DNA of 64,000 bases from Cobetia sp. L2A1 (GCF_009796845.1 NZ_CP047025.1:1736001-1800000), one strand, 5' to 3'; numbered from the stretch's first letter, positions 8,268-17,790 are shown. Translations and numbers: made by a program. Notes: a model not told the origin generated them from the sequence alone.

Positions 8268-9176
8268 TCATATCGAGGGGGGGGACTGATTGAGCAAGCC
8301 CCAAAGTAACTTGGCGGACTTGGTACCCTTGTCACAATGCCGATAGCAGGCGACTTCCAGTGTCGGGCTCCCTAGTTCATCCAGCAGGGATACCAGCTTG
8401 CCACTTTCGAGGTCATCCTCGATCAGGCCATGGGGAAGCCAGCCTATGCCCAAGCCAGCCATGACCAGCTCACGGATTCCGAGGGTAAAGGATGTCTCGC
8501 AGATGATATCGATATCCTTGGCGCGCTGTAGATCGATGAGGAAGGGCGAGGCCAGTATCTGTCCCATGAAGCTCTCCGGATCGTAGGCGATGAGCGGCAG
8601 GCGCTGATGCTCGCTGGGTACGTACATGGCGCGGCCGGACTCATCCGAGGCGCAAACGGGCAGTAGTTGTTCAAGTCCGAGTGAGATGCGTTCGATGCCA
8701 GTATTACTGTCGCTGAAGATAGGAGCGCCCTTGAGTTCGGAGCACAGCAGTAGATCCGCCTGATTGCGCTCGAAGAGCTCGATGCATTCATAGCGATCCA
8801 GTGACTTTACCTGCAACCCTGATTCCGGTGAATTATGGCGGAAGTAACGCAGCAACCTCGGCAGATAGCTGACCGTCAACGTGTGCTGGGTAGTGATGAT
8901 AGCCTTGGGCCCTTGCCGAGCTTCACTGCGCAGGCGGCTCCGCAATGTGTATAGCCGTGTCAGCCATTCACGTAATTCAGGTTCATATTCCAGAGCATGC
9001 TGTGTCAGGATCATTCGCTGTGACTGTCGATATACCAGCTCTACCCCAAGCCATTCCTCCAGCTGACGAATTCTTCGTGAGAAGGCTGGCTGTGTCACAT
9101 TCCGCCGTTCTGCGGCCAACGAGAATGTGCCTGCTTCGATCAATGCAAGAAAATCTTCTATCCATTCGATTTTCAT
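8268..9176 (-). CDS. LysR-family transcriptional regulator
   Basis: A 302-residue regulator with the N-terminal winged helix-turn-helix (FSLAAERRNVTQPAFSRRIRQLEEWLGVELV) and a type 2 periplasmic-binding-like effector domain after residue 90. It is divergent from the DMT carrier at 9503, which is the usual arrangement between a LysR protein and its target, so it may control that carrier. The ligand cannot be read from the sequence. The start is the first ATG of the frame and begins two residues before the first helix, as is common in the family. Confidence 0.92.
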   Translation of the reverse strand: MKIEWIEDFLALIEAGTFSLAAERRNVTQPAFSRRIRQLEEWLGVELVYRQSQRMILTQHALEYEPELREWLTRLYTLRSRLRSEARQGPKAIITTQHTLTVSYLPRLLRYFRHNSPESGLQVKSLDRYECIELFERNQADLLLCSELKGAPIFSDSNTGIERISLGLEQLLPVCASDESGRAMYVPSEHQRLPLIAYDPESFMGQILASPFLIDLQRAKDIDIICETSFTLGIRELVMAGLGIGWLPHGLIEDDLESGKLVSLLDELGSPTLEVACYRHCDKGTKSAKLLWGLLNQSPPSI

Positions 9177-9502
9177 GAGTCTCTTGGGCTACCCCTTGAT
9201 GCGTTTGATCTTGGTATAAAAAGTAACAATGTACTGGAAATATGCCATTGCTCTTGGATAAAGTCTTCACTCAGGAGCGAATTTCCTGGATGCAACATCA
9301 TGATACTCTAATGCAATATCTGTCTAGCGAAGATTGGTGGAGTAAAATTGGGGTTCAAGAAATTTGACGCACTGATTCACTATGGGGCTTGGCTGGAGTC
9401 ATTATTATCGTAACGTAATTGACGGGTGATAATCTGATAAGACCAGTCAGTATATAAATACACGTCACAGTTTATACACTAGTGAGATGGGAGGCGATTC
9501 GA
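9177..9502. other. AT-rich divergent intergenic region
   Basis: 326 bases between the LysR gene and the DMT carrier, distinctly richer in A and T than the surrounding genes. It must hold the two promoters and any LysR site. I see no gene, no strong hairpin and no unambiguous T-N11-A site. Confidence 0.6.
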
Positions 9503-10402
9503 TTGGATAATACGCGCGGTAGTATATTCATGATCTTGGCAATGGCTGCATTTTCCGTTGAGGATATGCTGTTCAAGTTGGCAGCGAATCATGCCTCGAT
9601 TGGAATACTCCTCATCATATTTGGTCTAGGTGGCATGTCGATTTTCATGATGTTGACGTGGCGTCGAGGAGAGGACTTTGTCCCGCCCGCTATTTTTTCT
9701 CTTCCTATCTTCATTCGTGTGACGTGTGAGATAACCGCTCGATTATGTTTCGCATTGGCTATCACGCTGACACCCTTGTCCAGTGCGTCCGCCATCTTGC
9801 AAGCGACGCCACTTGTCGTGGTATTGGGAGCAGCCCTGATCTTTGGTGAAGTGGTCAGTGTGAAGCGATGGCTGGCCATTGGTGTCGGCTTCATCGGAGT
9901 GTTGATGATCGTGCGTCCAGGCCTCGATAGCTTCAGTGCGGCATCATTGTTTGCCGTGATCAGCACATTGGGCTTTGCGGGGCGGGATCTGGCGACACGC
10001 GCAGCGTCTTCGTCCATCTCCAATGTACAGTTGGGGATCTATGGTTTTCTCGCCTTGATTCCAGCAGGTATTCTGTTCGAGGTTTACCAACCGACATCGT
10101 TTTATTTTTCATCCGATGCAAGCTGGTTGATCCTCGGTGTCGTCATTTTTGGTGTTGTCGCCTATAACGCTTTGACAATTGCCATGCGTAAAGGGGCAGT
10201 ATCGGTAGTGACCCCCTTCCGCTATACACGGTTATTGTTCGCATTGGCATTGGGAGTCGTAGTATTCAAAGAAACACCTGATGTCATGACCCTCTTGGGG
10301 GCGGGTGTGATTGTCTTGAGTGGAATTTATATTATGACTCAGAAAAAGGAAAATATCGCGATTGTATCACCGAGTCTCGGTGTCAATATCAAGAAGTCAT
10401 AG
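9503..10402 (+). CDS. DMT (EamA) family transporter
   Basis: A ten-helix inner-membrane carrier of the drug/metabolite superfamily with two EamA repeats. The second repeat ends in FKETPDVMTLLGAGVIVLSGIYI. Members export amino acids, purines or other metabolites; the substrate here is unknown. The frame opens with GTG at 9482, but TTG at 9503 is preferred because GGGAGG lies eight bases before it and the protein then begins DNTRGS, a common start for this subgroup. It is divergent from a LysR regulator. Codon use and base composition are AT-richer than in nearby genes, which may reflect later acquisition. Confidence 0.88.
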   Translation: MDNTRGSIFMILAMAAFSVEDMLFKLAANHASIGILLIIFGLGGMSIFMMLTWRRGEDFVPPAIFSLPIFIRVTCEITARLCFALAITLTPLSSASAILQATPLVVVLGAALIFGEVVSVKRWLAIGVGFIGVLMIVRPGLDSFSAASLFAVISTLGFAGRDLATRAASSSISNVQLGIYGFLALIPAGILFEVYQPTSFYFSSDASWLILGVVIFGVVAYNALTIAMRKGAVSVVTPFRYTRLLFALALGVVVFKETPDVMTLLGAGVIVLSGIYIMTQKKENIAIVSPSLGVNIKKS

Positions 10403-10433
10403 TTGCCACTGCATGATTTCATGGTATCCAATA

Positions 10434-10460
10434 ATTATCCCGCTTGAAGTGCGGGATAAT
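10434..10460. terminator. hairpin after the DMT carrier
   Basis: ATTATCCCGC and GCGGGATAAT form a ten-base stem with a seven-base loop. It lacks a T tract, so termination is plausible but not certain. Confidence 0.5.
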
Positions 10461-10468
10461 GGTATGTC

Positions 10469-10705
10469 ATGAACGCTACGTTTCAGGATATCAATAATGG
10501 TAATTCTTCTGAAGCCTCGTTATCTGGCCTGCAGCATCCCTCGTTGATCACGTCTCTTCATCATTTCATGGCTCAACCCTGTCAAGGTACGACAGCGTAT
10601 TGGCAGGACGAGCGTGCGGTGAAGGTTGATGCACTTCAGGACGTACTGCCTGACGGCATCCTTGTAGGCCCTCATGATGGATCGCCTTTCTCTATAGAAT
10701 CTTGA
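10469..10705 (+). CDS. small hypothetical ORF, doubtful
   Basis: An open frame of 78 codons. The protein is polar, with no signal peptide, helix-turn-helix or membrane segment, and I recognise no family. There is no convincing ribosome binding site before the ATG, and it begins nine bases after a hairpin. It could be a decayed or orphan small gene. The 256 bases after it, up to the cuyA start, are AT-rich and appear to hold only the promoter of the sulfonate operon. Confidence 0.25.
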   Translation: MNATFQDINNGNSSEASLSGLQHPSLITSLHHFMAQPCQGTTAYWQDERAVKVDALQDVLPDGILVGPHDGSPFSIES

Positions 10706-10961
10706 TGAGCAAAGTGGCAGTGAATGTCACTGATATTTTTTGTATTAGCGATAAAAGATTCTTAGTGAAAGCTAGCGGATAGTGTTTTCATGATGCTATG
10801 CAAAAAAGTAATAAACTTTGAGAAACATGGCATTGGGCGGAGATCCTCAACACCATTAGGTTTGAGTCACAGCTAGGCGAGATGCCGAAGTGAGGTCGTA
10901 TATCCAATGACCGACTGTTGAGAGTAACCCTATGACAACAATTACCCGTTTGGAGGCTCGT

Positions 10962-11975
10962 ATGCATCTGTCCCGTTTCCCCCGTGTTCGCCTTGGTCAC
11001 CTTTCGACTCCGCTGGAGCCGATGGACAACCTGAGCAAGCTGTTGGGTGGGCCGCGCCTCTGGATCAAGCGTGACGATTGCACCGGCCTTTCTACCGGCG
11101 GCAACAAGACCCGCAAACTCGAATTCCTGATGGCAGACGCACTGGAGCAGGGTGCCGATACCATCATTACCCAAGGCGCTACCCAATCGAATCATGCGCG
11201 CCAGACTGCGGCAGCTTCCTGCAAGCTTGGCCTTGAGTGCCACATCCTGCTGGAAGATCGTACTGGCAGTGATGACCGTAGCTACAACTACAACGGCAAC
11301 GTCTTCCTGGATCAGCTGCATGGTGCGACTGTCGCCAAGCGTCCGGGTGGTGCCGACATGGCTGCCGAGATGGAAGCGCTGGCAGACAAGCTGATCGGAC
11401 AGGGCAAGAAGCCCTACATCATTCCGGGTGGCGGCTCCAACGAGATCGGTGCACTGGGGTATGTGAATGCGGCACTCGAACTGCTTTCTCAGGCCAATGA
11501 CATGGGCCTCAAGATCGATCACCTTGTGCATGCCACCGGCAGTGCGGGTACTCAAGCCGGGCTTGTGACTGGTCTCACCGCCTGCAACTCTGGTATTCCC
11601 GTGCTCGGTATCGGCGTTCGTGCTCCGAAAGACAAGCAAGAAGCCAATGTTTTCGCGCTGGCGCAGAAGACAGAAGCCAAGCTGGGTCTTTCCGGTGTCG
11701 TCAAGCGTGAAGATGTGGTCGCCAACTGTGACTACGTCGGCGAAGGCTATGGCATCCCGACCGCCAGCATGGTTGAAGCGGTGACGCTGCTGGCGCAGCA
11801 GGAAGGCATCCTGCTGGACCCGGTCTACTCCGGTAAAGGTATGGCAGGGTTGATCGATCTGGTCCGCAAGGGCCACTTCAAGGAAGGCGAGAACGTTGTA
11901 TTCCTGCATACCGGTGGTGCAGTGGCACTGTTCGGTTACCCGGACGCTTTCAACTTTGAAGACTACAAGGCCTGA
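10962..11975 (+). CDS. cuyA: CuyA-like L-cysteate sulfo-lyase / D-cysteine desulfhydrase
   Basis: A 337-residue PLP enzyme of the ACC deaminase/D-cysteine desulfhydrase group; Lys49 in [12 protein letters not shown] should hold PLP. The segment [28 protein letters not shown] resembles, from memory, the L-cysteate sulfo-lyase of Ruegeria more than enteric DcyD. CuyA splits cysteate into pyruvate, sulfite and ammonia. The frame opens at 10932, but ATG at 10962 with GGAGG five bases upstream gives the MHLSRFPR start expected for CuyA. Its neighbours (HpsN-like dehydrogenase, TRAP transporter, racemase) favour sulfonate use over sulfide release from D-cysteine. No sulfite exporter or oxidase is nearby. 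Confidence 0.78.
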   Translation: MHLSRFPRVRLGHLSTPLEPMDNLSKLLGGPRLWIKRDDCTGLSTGGNKTRKLEFLMADALEQGADTIITQGATQSNHARQTAAASCKLGLECHILLEDRTGSDDRSYNYNGNVFLDQLHGATVAKRPGGADMAAEMEALADKLIGQGKKPYIIPGGGSNEIGALGYVNAALELLSQANDMGLKIDHLVHATGSAGTQAGLVTGLTACNSGIPVLGIGVRAPKDKQEANVFALAQKTEAKLGLSGVVKREDVVANCDYVGEGYGIPTASMVEAVTLLAQQEGILLDPVYSGKGMAGLIDLVRKGHFKEGENVVFLHTGGAVALFGYPDAFNFEDYKA

Positions 11976-12052
11976 TCCGCATCTGATGGTATCAGGAGGT
12001 TCCCTGTGACTTTCTGACGGCAAAGACCCGAGAGACGATCACAGCTTGCCAA

Positions 12053-12086
12053 CGCGCTTCCCCATCTATTCGGGTGGGGAAGCGCG
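12053..12086. promoter_or_regulatory. GC-rich stem-loop upstream of the hpsN-like gene
   Basis: CGCGCTTCCCCA and TGGGGAAGCGCG form a perfect twelve-base stem with a ten-base loop, 30 bases before the start codon at 12117. No T tract follows, so it is more likely an mRNA stabiliser, processing site or operator than a terminator. Confidence 0.7.
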
Positions 12087-12116
12087 ATGATTACAGCAGT
12101 TTCCGAGGACACCATA

Positions 12117-13433
12117 ATGACAATCAGACACCTCAAGCTGGCTGAAGCAGCCGATGGCGTAGCAGAAGAAGATCAGCGGACAACCGCTATTGTCCAGGAC
12201 ATGCTGCAGGACATTCGCGCCCGTGGTGAAGACGCCGTGCGCATGTACGCCGAGAAATTTGATAACTGGACTGGCGATTTCGTGCTGACTGACGAAAAGC
12301 TGGCACGTTTGATCGAAAGCGTACCGCAAAGTGTCAAGGACGACATTGATTTCGCCCACCGTCAGATCAGTCGTTTTGCGATTGCCCAACGCGATAGCAT
12401 GACCTCATTTGAAATCGAGACAGAGCCGGGTGTCGTGCTGGGTCAGCGCATCTTGCCGATTGATTCAGCGGGCTGTTATGTGCCGGGCGGGCGCTATGCC
12501 CACGCCGCTTCTGCCCTGATGAGTGTTGCGACGGCCAAGGCTGCCGGAGTGAAGTATATTACTGCCTGCTCTCCGCCCCGTGGTGACAGCATCAATCCTG
12601 CCGTCGCCTATGCGATGCATGTGGCAGGCGCTGATCGTATTCTGGAGATGGGTGGCGTTCACGCTGTCGCCAGCATGGCGTTTGGTCTGTTCGGCGGACG
12701 CGAAGCAGATATTCTTGTCGGTCCGGGCAATGCCTTCGTGGCAGAAGCCAAGCGGTTGTTGTTCGGTCAGGTCGGCATCGATGTCTTCGCAGGCCCTACG
12801 GAATCAGCTGTGATCGCCGATCACACCGCTGATCCCATGACAATCGCCGTAGATCTGGTTTCTCAAGCTGAGCATGGCCCCAACTCTCCGGTCTGGTTGT
12901 TCTCGACCAGTGAAGAAGTGGCACGCCGTGTGATCGAGCTGATGCCACAGGTCGCAAATGACATGCCTAATGCAGATATCATCCATGCGGCATGGCGTGA
13001 CTTTGGTGAAGTGATTCTGTGTGATACGCGTGAAGAAGTGGTCGAAGTCAGTGATCAATACGCGTGTGAGCACCTGCAAGTCCTTTGCGAAGATCTTGAT
13101 TGGTGGAAAGAACATTTGAGCAACTACGGTTCTCTGTTCCTCGGTGAAGGCAGCACAGTCACTCACGGCGACAAGTGTTCGGGGACTAACCATATCTTGC
13201 CGACCAAGCGTGCCGGGCGTTATTCCGGTGGTTTGAACGTTCATAAATTCATGAAAATTCTCACCACACAGCAACTCAGCAAAGAAGCCAATCTCAAATT
13301 CAGTGCTATCGGTTCACGCATTTCGCGTACCGAAGGCATGGAAGGTCATGCGCGTGCGTGTGACTGGCGCCTGACCAAGTACTTCTCCGAGCAAGACTGG
13401 GACTTCCCGGTCTACGCTCAGAAGCGTTATTGA
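12117..13433 (+). CDS. HpsN/HisD-like NAD-dependent alcohol dehydrogenase
   Basis: A 438-residue member of the histidinol dehydrogenase family, of the branch that includes sulfopropanediol 3-dehydrogenase HpsN. HisD-like zinc and catalytic motifs are seen: SQAEHGPNSPVW, YACEHLQV with the Glu-His pair, SGTNHILPT, and EGMEGHARA near the end. Such enzymes oxidise a primary alcohol in two NAD-linked steps to a carboxylate. HpsN makes sulfolactate from dihydroxypropanesulfonate, and HisD acts on an amino alcohol. No his genes surround it. Start at 12117 is chosen over ATG 12087 because GAGGA precedes it and 12087 abuts the stem-loop. It would supply cysteate or sulfolactate to CuyA. Confidence 0.82.
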   Translation: MTIRHLKLAEAADGVAEEDQRTTAIVQDMLQDIRARGEDAVRMYAEKFDNWTGDFVLTDEKLARLIESVPQSVKDDIDFAHRQISRFAIAQRDSMTSFEIETEPGVVLGQRILPIDSAGCYVPGGRYAHAASALMSVATAKAAGVKYITACSPPRGDSINPAVAYAMHVAGADRILEMGGVHAVASMAFGLFGGREADILVGPGNAFVAEAKRLLFGQVGIDVFAGPTESAVIADHTADPMTIAVDLVSQAEHGPNSPVWLFSTSEEVARRVIELMPQVANDMPNADIIHAAWRDFGEVILCDTREEVVEVSDQYACEHLQVLCEDLDWWKEHLSNYGSLFLGEGSTVTHGDKCSGTNHILPTKRAGRYSGGLNVHKFMKILTTQQLSKEANLKFSAIGSRISRTEGMEGHARACDWRLTKYFSEQDWDFPVYAQKRY

Positions 13434-13445
13434 GGAGAGGTCGAT

Positions 13446-14657
13446 ATGCGCCGTTTTTCCAAGTCATTTACCCAGCAGGAAGCTATCCCTGATACCGCTA
13501 TTGATGCTGCTGTTGCGGTAATGCGTTCAGGCCGCCTTCATCGTTACAACCTGGCAGAGGGAGAGCAGGGCGAGACAGCCCTGCTCGAACAGGAATTCGC
13601 CGCCAGTCTCGGTGTGCCCTATGCCATGGCCTGCGCCTCGGGCGGCTATGCCTTGCAGCTGGCGCTGCGCGCCTGTGGTCTGGAAGCTGGTGACAAGGTG
13701 CTGTGCAATGCCTTTACCCTGTCGCCGGTGCCGGGAAGCATCGTGGCAGCGGGAGGGGAGCCGATACTGGTCGACATTCTCGATGACACCACCGTCGACC
13801 CGGCCGATCTCGCGCGTGCCGCAGACGAGAGCGGGGCGCGCTTCTTCATGCTCTCCCACATGCGTGGCCATATCGGTGACATGTCCGCGATCATGCAGGT
13901 CTGTGACAGTCGCGACATCACGGTGATTGAGGATTGTGCCCATACCATGGGGGCTTCCTATGACGGCAAACCCAGCGGAACCTTCGGCAAGGTCGGGTGC
14001 TTCAGTACCCAGACTTACAAGCACATCAACTCCGGCGAGGGCGGTTTGTTGGCCTGCTCGGATGATGAGGTAATGCGTCGAGCGATCATCCTGTCTGGCT
14101 CCTACATGTTGTATGACCGCCACCTGGCAGCACCGGATGCCGCAAGCTTCGATGTCACTCGACTCATGACACCCAACATGAGCGGGCGGATGGATAACCT
14201 GCGGGCTGCCATTCTTCGTCCTCAACTTGCCGATTTGCAACAGCGAAAAAGTCGCTGGAATGCACTGTATTCCTCTATGGAAGCGGGTTTGAAGGGCTTG
14301 AGGGGAGTGTCGCTGATAGCGCGATTCCCGCAGGAAGATTTCGTGGGGAGCTCCATTCAGTTCGGCCTTGAAGGCTGGGGCAAGGAAAAGATTTCCCACT
14401 TCATTGCGGGCTGTGAAGCACGTGGTCTACCCGTCAAGTGGTATGGAAAGCCGCTACCGGAAGACTACACCAGCCGTTACGATAGTTGGTCTTATTTGGA
14501 CAACAATCGCCCGCTCCCGAATGCAGATCGTGTGTTATCGACGTTATGCGATTTGCGACTACCACTCACATTCGACGTTGATGATTGTGGCGATATTGTA
14601 ATATTGATTAAAGACGCATTGCATGACTCGCGTACTCTACTATCGGTTGCATCTTGA
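13446..14657 (+). CDS. DegT/DnrJ/EryC1/StrS-type aminotransferase
   Basis: A 403-residue PLP-dependent fold-type I enzyme. Lys192 in TYKHINSGEGG is the PLP lysine and D163 in IEDCAH should contact the pyridine nitrogen. Family members usually aminate keto groups of nucleotide sugars or inososes, using Glu or Gln. No nucleotide-sugar gene is nearby, so a role on a small keto-sulfonate or its amino form is inferred from the operon. GGAGAGG lies just before the ATG, 12 bases after the dehydrogenase stop, so it is firmly in the same transcript. It is the least expected member of this locus. Confidence 0.88.
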   Translation: MRRFSKSFTQQEAIPDTAIDAAVAVMRSGRLHRYNLAEGEQGETALLEQEFAASLGVPYAMACASGGYALQLALRACGLEAGDKVLCNAFTLSPVPGSIVAAGGEPILVDILDDTTVDPADLARAADESGARFFMLSHMRGHIGDMSAIMQVCDSRDITVIEDCAHTMGASYDGKPSGTFGKVGCFSTQTYKHINSGEGGLLACSDDEVMRRAIILSGSYMLYDRHLAAPDAASFDVTRLMTPNMSGRMDNLRAAILRPQLADLQQRKSRWNALYSSMEAGLKGLRGVSLIARFPQEDFVGSSIQFGLEGWGKEKISHFIAGCEARGLPVKWYGKPLPEDYTSRYDSWSYLDNNRPLPNADRVLSTLCDLRLPLTFDVDDCGDIVILIKDALHDSRTLLSVAS

Positions 14658-14781
14658 AGAGAGATGGTCGGAAATAGGATCGCAGGTTCATATAATATAA
14701 ATGTAGTTTATCTGCATTCATTTCTAGAATATCGTCTCCTGAATATTGGAGAGAAGGTCCGCAACCACTGGAGTGATAACA

Positions 14782-15762
14782 ATGTTCAATAAAACTCTCC
14801 TGGCTACAGCAATGATGCTGGTCATGACATCCACTGCTCAGGCCAAGACCTTCAAGGTTGGCCTGGGGGATCCTGCTGATTCGGATCAAGGGGCATATGC
14901 CCAACGCTTTGAACAGCTCGTGGAAGAGCTGTCTGGTGGCGAGATGCAGGTGGAGCTGTTCCCGGGTGGTCAGTTAGGTACCGAGACCGGCATGATTCAG
15001 GACGCGCGCATCGGTAAACTGGATTTTGTCATGGCGGGTATCGGGAATCTTACCCCTTACGCACCACGTCTGGGTGCCTTGACCATGCCTTACGTACTTC
15101 GTAGTCATGCGGACGCCGTCAAGGCAACGACAGGTCCTCTGGCGGACAAATGGAATGCCATTGCCGAGAAAGAGGCTGGTGTCCATATTCTGGGCTGGCA
15201 TTATTCAAACTTCCGCTATCTGACCAACTCCAAGCGACCAGTGACATCGCTTGAAGATCTGCAGGGTCTGAAGATTCGCGTGCCACAGAACAAGATCATG
15301 CTGGCGACCTATGAAGCCTGGGGCGCCAATCCCATCAGCATGTCATGGCCAGAAGTCTTCACGGGTCTGCAGCAAGGTGTGATTGATGGTCAGGATAATC
15401 CGGATATCGTCAACTACACGATGAAATTCCAGGAAGTGCAGAAGTATCTGACAGAGATTCACTACCAGTATTCTCTGCAGCCGATCATGATGGGAGTTCG
15501 CACCTACAACAAGCTGTCAGATGAAGAGCGCGAGATCATTGGTCGTGCGGGTCTTGAAGCTCAGTTGTATGGTCTGCAATTCCAACTGACTAAGGCATCC
15601 GAGGCACGTGCCGGCATGGAAGCCGAAGGCGTCGAGTCCGTAGCACTCACGGATGAAGACAAGTGGATCAGCATTGCCAAGGAAAAGGTGTGGCCGCAGT
15701 TCTATGACGAAATAGGCGGTAAGGAATCCTTCGATGAGTTGCAGAAGGCGTTAGGCCATTGA
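14782..15762 (+). CDS. dctP: TRAP transporter solute-binding protein DctP
   Basis: A 326-residue periplasmic binding protein with an N-terminal signal peptide ending near TAQA-KTF. DctP features include LFPGGQLGTE, LKIRVPQNKIMLATYEAWGANPISMSWPEVFTGLQQGVIDGQDNP and a conserved Arg in IRVP that binds the substrate's anionic group. It would capture an organic acid or sulfonate and hand it to DctQM. The frame begins at 14746, but ATG at 14782 with GGAG upstream starts the signal peptide. It is followed by the membrane genes after a 127-base gap with a strong hairpin, which fits higher expression of the binding protein. Confidence 0.92.
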   Translation: MFNKTLLATAMMLVMTSTAQAKTFKVGLGDPADSDQGAYAQRFEQLVEELSGGEMQVELFPGGQLGTETGMIQDARIGKLDFVMAGIGNLTPYAPRLGALTMPYVLRSHADAVKATTGPLADKWNAIAEKEAGVHILGWHYSNFRYLTNSKRPVTSLEDLQGLKIRVPQNKIMLATYEAWGANPISMSWPEVFTGLQQGVIDGQDNPDIVNYTMKFQEVQKYLTEIHYQYSLQPIMMGVRTYNKLSDEEREIIGRAGLEAQLYGLQFQLTKASEARAGMEAEGVESVALTDEDKWISIAKEKVWPQFYDEIGGKESFDELQKALGH

Positions 15763-15827
15763 GTCTTATGAAATGTCAGCCAGTCACTGGCAATTGACAT
15801 GATTCAACAACCTGTTTGAACGCTCGA

Positions 15828-15864
15828 GAATGAGGCATCAGGGCGCTGCTCTGGTGCCTCATTC
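15828..15864. promoter_or_regulatory. intercistronic hairpin between dctP and dctQ
   Basis: GAATGAGGCATCAG pairs with CTGGTGCCTCATTC (one G-U) around a nine-base loop. No T tract follows. It may protect the dctP message or attenuate dctQM. Confidence 0.7.
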
Positions 15865-15889
15865 AATGCAAAATACGAAGGAGGCTGCC

Positions 15890-16447
15890 ATGTTGGCCAG
15901 ATTGAACAATATTGAAGATTACGCCTGTCGGTTCCTGTTGGGTGTTTTCGTGCTGTTGTTGTTTGCACAAGTCGTGCTGCGTGTCGTCTTCGGTATCGGT
16001 TATTCCTGGATGGAAGAGTTGGCTAGATATGCCTTTATCTGGTTCGTCTTTCTGGGTGCTGCACATGCCGCCCATCTCGGCGCACATAACCGCCTTCAAA
16101 CTCATATTAACCTGTTGCCACGCAAGGTGGCCTTGGGCCTGTTGCTGTTTGTCGACCTCATCTGGGTCGGTTTCTGCCTTATTCTCGCGTACAAGAGTCT
16201 CGATCTGATCAGTCTATTGACCGAATTCCCCTATGCATCTCCTGCGCTGGGGTGGTCACTGGCCTATGTCTATTACATCTTCCCGATCGCCTTCACGTTG
16301 ATGGCTTTTCGTGTTCTGCAGGTGCAGTACATGAAGTTGGTACATGGCGTGGAGCCGGGCGATGTCGATGCACAGGAAGTGGAGAAGATCACTCAGAAGT
16401 CTCCGCGTGACGACGATACTGTTTACACCATCAAGGCGGAGAGCTGA
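15890..16447 (+). CDS. dctQ: TRAP transporter small permease DctQ
   Basis: A 185-residue membrane protein with four predicted helices. It carries the family features YSWMEELARYAFIWFVFLGAA in the second helix and a conserved R/H pair after it. DctQ pairs with DctM to form the Na+-coupled importer. The start at 15890 has AAGGAGG six bases upstream; the longer frame from 15830 would run through the hairpin. The tail after the last helix is about 40 residues, acidic and polar, longer than usual. It ends five bases before dctM, so the two are coupled. Confidence 0.9.
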   Translation: MLARLNNIEDYACRFLLGVFVLLLFAQVVLRVVFGIGYSWMEELARYAFIWFVFLGAAHAAHLGAHNRLQTHINLLPRKVALGLLLFVDLIWVGFCLILAYKSLDLISLLTEFPYASPALGWSLAYVYYIFPIAFTLMAFRVLQVQYMKLVHGVEPGDVDAQEVEKITQKSPRDDDTVYTIKAES

Positions 16448-16452
16448 TCACC

Positions 16453-17733
16453 ATGGCCGCTACTATTCTCTTTTCCTTGTTTGGAGCCTTGCTGTTTCTA
16501 GGCTCTCCCATTGTGGTCGCCTTGGGTGTTGCGTCTCTGGCGGTCTATGTCGTCAATGGCGATGACATCACTTCTCTTGTTGAACTTGCGTTTTCAGCCA
16601 TCAACTCCTTTCCCTTGATGGCGCTGCCATCCTTCATTCTGGCCGGTGCCTTGATGGGCGACGCGGGTATCGCACGGCGTCTGATTCGTATCGCGGAAGA
16701 GTTGGCTGGGCCTGCAGCTGGTGGCCTTGGTGCTGCAGCGGTAATGGCCTGTATGTTCTTCGGCGCTATTTCTGGCTCTGGTCCCGCGACCACGGCAGCA
16801 GTGGGCATGCTGGTGATTCCCGCAATGATCGAGCGCGGCTATGGTAGAAGCTATCCAGCGGCGATCACGGCAACGGCCGGCGGCCTGGGGGTGGTGATTC
16901 CGCCCAGCATGCCACTGGTCATCTATGGTGTGACGGCGAATGAGTCGATTTCCGCGCTGTTCATGGCAGGCGTGATTCCCGGCATTATGCTGGGGGCGGC
17001 GCTGATGATCGCCAATTACATCACTGCCAAGCGCAATGGCTATCAGACGCAAGGCGTTCCTTATGATAAGGCACGTGTCTTCAAGGTGCTCAAAGAAGGC
17101 TTCTGGTCGCTGATGGCGCCGGTTGTGATCCTGGGCGGCATCTATAGCGGACTGTTCACACCAACGGAAGCGGCAGTCGTATCCATCTTCTATGCATTGT
17201 TCGTGGGCGTGTTCATTCACAAGGAATCTTCATTGCTGGGCCTGAATGAAGCCTTCCAGAACACGACCTGGCTGACCGGCCGTGTGCTCATCATCATGTT
17301 CACCGCCACGGCTTTCGGCCGGATTCTGGTGGAGCATCATATTCCGGCCATGATCGCGCAGGGTATCTTGAACATTACCGATAGCCTGTGGCTGGTATGG
17401 ATTCTTGTAATCGCCTTCCTGCTCATCGTCGGCATGTTCATCGAGATTCTGGCCACCATCATGATCATCACCCCGGTATTGCTACCGGTGATGGTCGAGC
17501 TTGGAGTCGACCCGGTGCACTTCGGTATCGTGCTGGTCGTCAGTCTTGGGATTGGTTTCTCGACGCCACCGCTGGGTGAGAACATGTTCATCAGCTCCAG
17601 TATCGCCAACGTGTCCATCGAGAAGATTTCGGTGCGTGCCTTACCGCTGGTGGGCACCATGGTGCTGATTGCCTTGCTGTTGGCTTTCGTGCCGCAGTTG
17701 ACGATGTGGCTGCCAGAGCTGATGGGCTTCTAG
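16453..17733 (+). CDS. dctM: TRAP transporter large permease DctM
   Basis: A 426-residue polytopic protein with twelve or so helices. It shows the typical DctM stretches GAISGSGPATTAAVG, PPSMPLVIYGV, LFTPTEAAVVS and GFSTPPLGENMFI. It forms the translocation path and uses the sodium gradient to bring in the ligand held by DctP. A PPLGENMF motif near the end marks it as DctM rather than a short-chain fatty acid carrier. With DctP and DctQ it makes a complete tripartite system, and it ends ahead of a hairpin that separates it from the racemase gene. Confidence 0.93.
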   Translation: MAATILFSLFGALLFLGSPIVVALGVASLAVYVVNGDDITSLVELAFSAINSFPLMALPSFILAGALMGDAGIARRLIRIAEELAGPAAGGLGAAAVMACMFFGAISGSGPATTAAVGMLVIPAMIERGYGRSYPAAITATAGGLGVVIPPSMPLVIYGVTANESISALFMAGVIPGIMLGAALMIANYITAKRNGYQTQGVPYDKARVFKVLKEGFWSLMAPVVILGGIYSGLFTPTEAAVVSIFYALFVGVFIHKESSLLGLNEAFQNTTWLTGRVLIIMFTATAFGRILVEHHIPAMIAQGILNITDSLWLVWILVIAFLLIVGMFIEILATIMIITPVLLPVMVELGVDPVHFGIVLVVSLGIGFSTPPLGENMFISSSIANVSIEKISVRALPLVGTMVLIALLLAFVPQLTMWLPELMGF

Positions 17734-17755
17734 AGTCCGCATGAATCTCACAACA

Positions 17756-17790
17756 TCGAGAGGGGGGCGCCAACCTCGCCTCCCTCTCGA
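17756..17790. terminator. hairpin between dctM and the racemase gene
   Basis: TCGAGAGGG and CCCTCTCGA plus five further pairs form a long stem with a seven-base loop. The T tract is weak (CTTTC), so partial termination or message stabilisation is likely. Confidence 0.6.

Noticed and set aside
10788..12023. 411-codon open frame on the minus strand
   Set aside because: It lies antisense to the whole cuyA gene, has no ribosome site or family likeness, and arises from codon bias in the real gene.
12117..13433. True histidinol dehydrogenase (hisD)
   Set aside because: No histidine biosynthesis gene is adjacent, and the neighbours are CuyA and a TRAP system, which fit the HpsN branch.
13527..14399. 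290-codon minus-strand frame
   Set aside because: Antisense shadow of the DegT aminotransferase gene; the plus strand has clear PLP motifs and a ribosome site.
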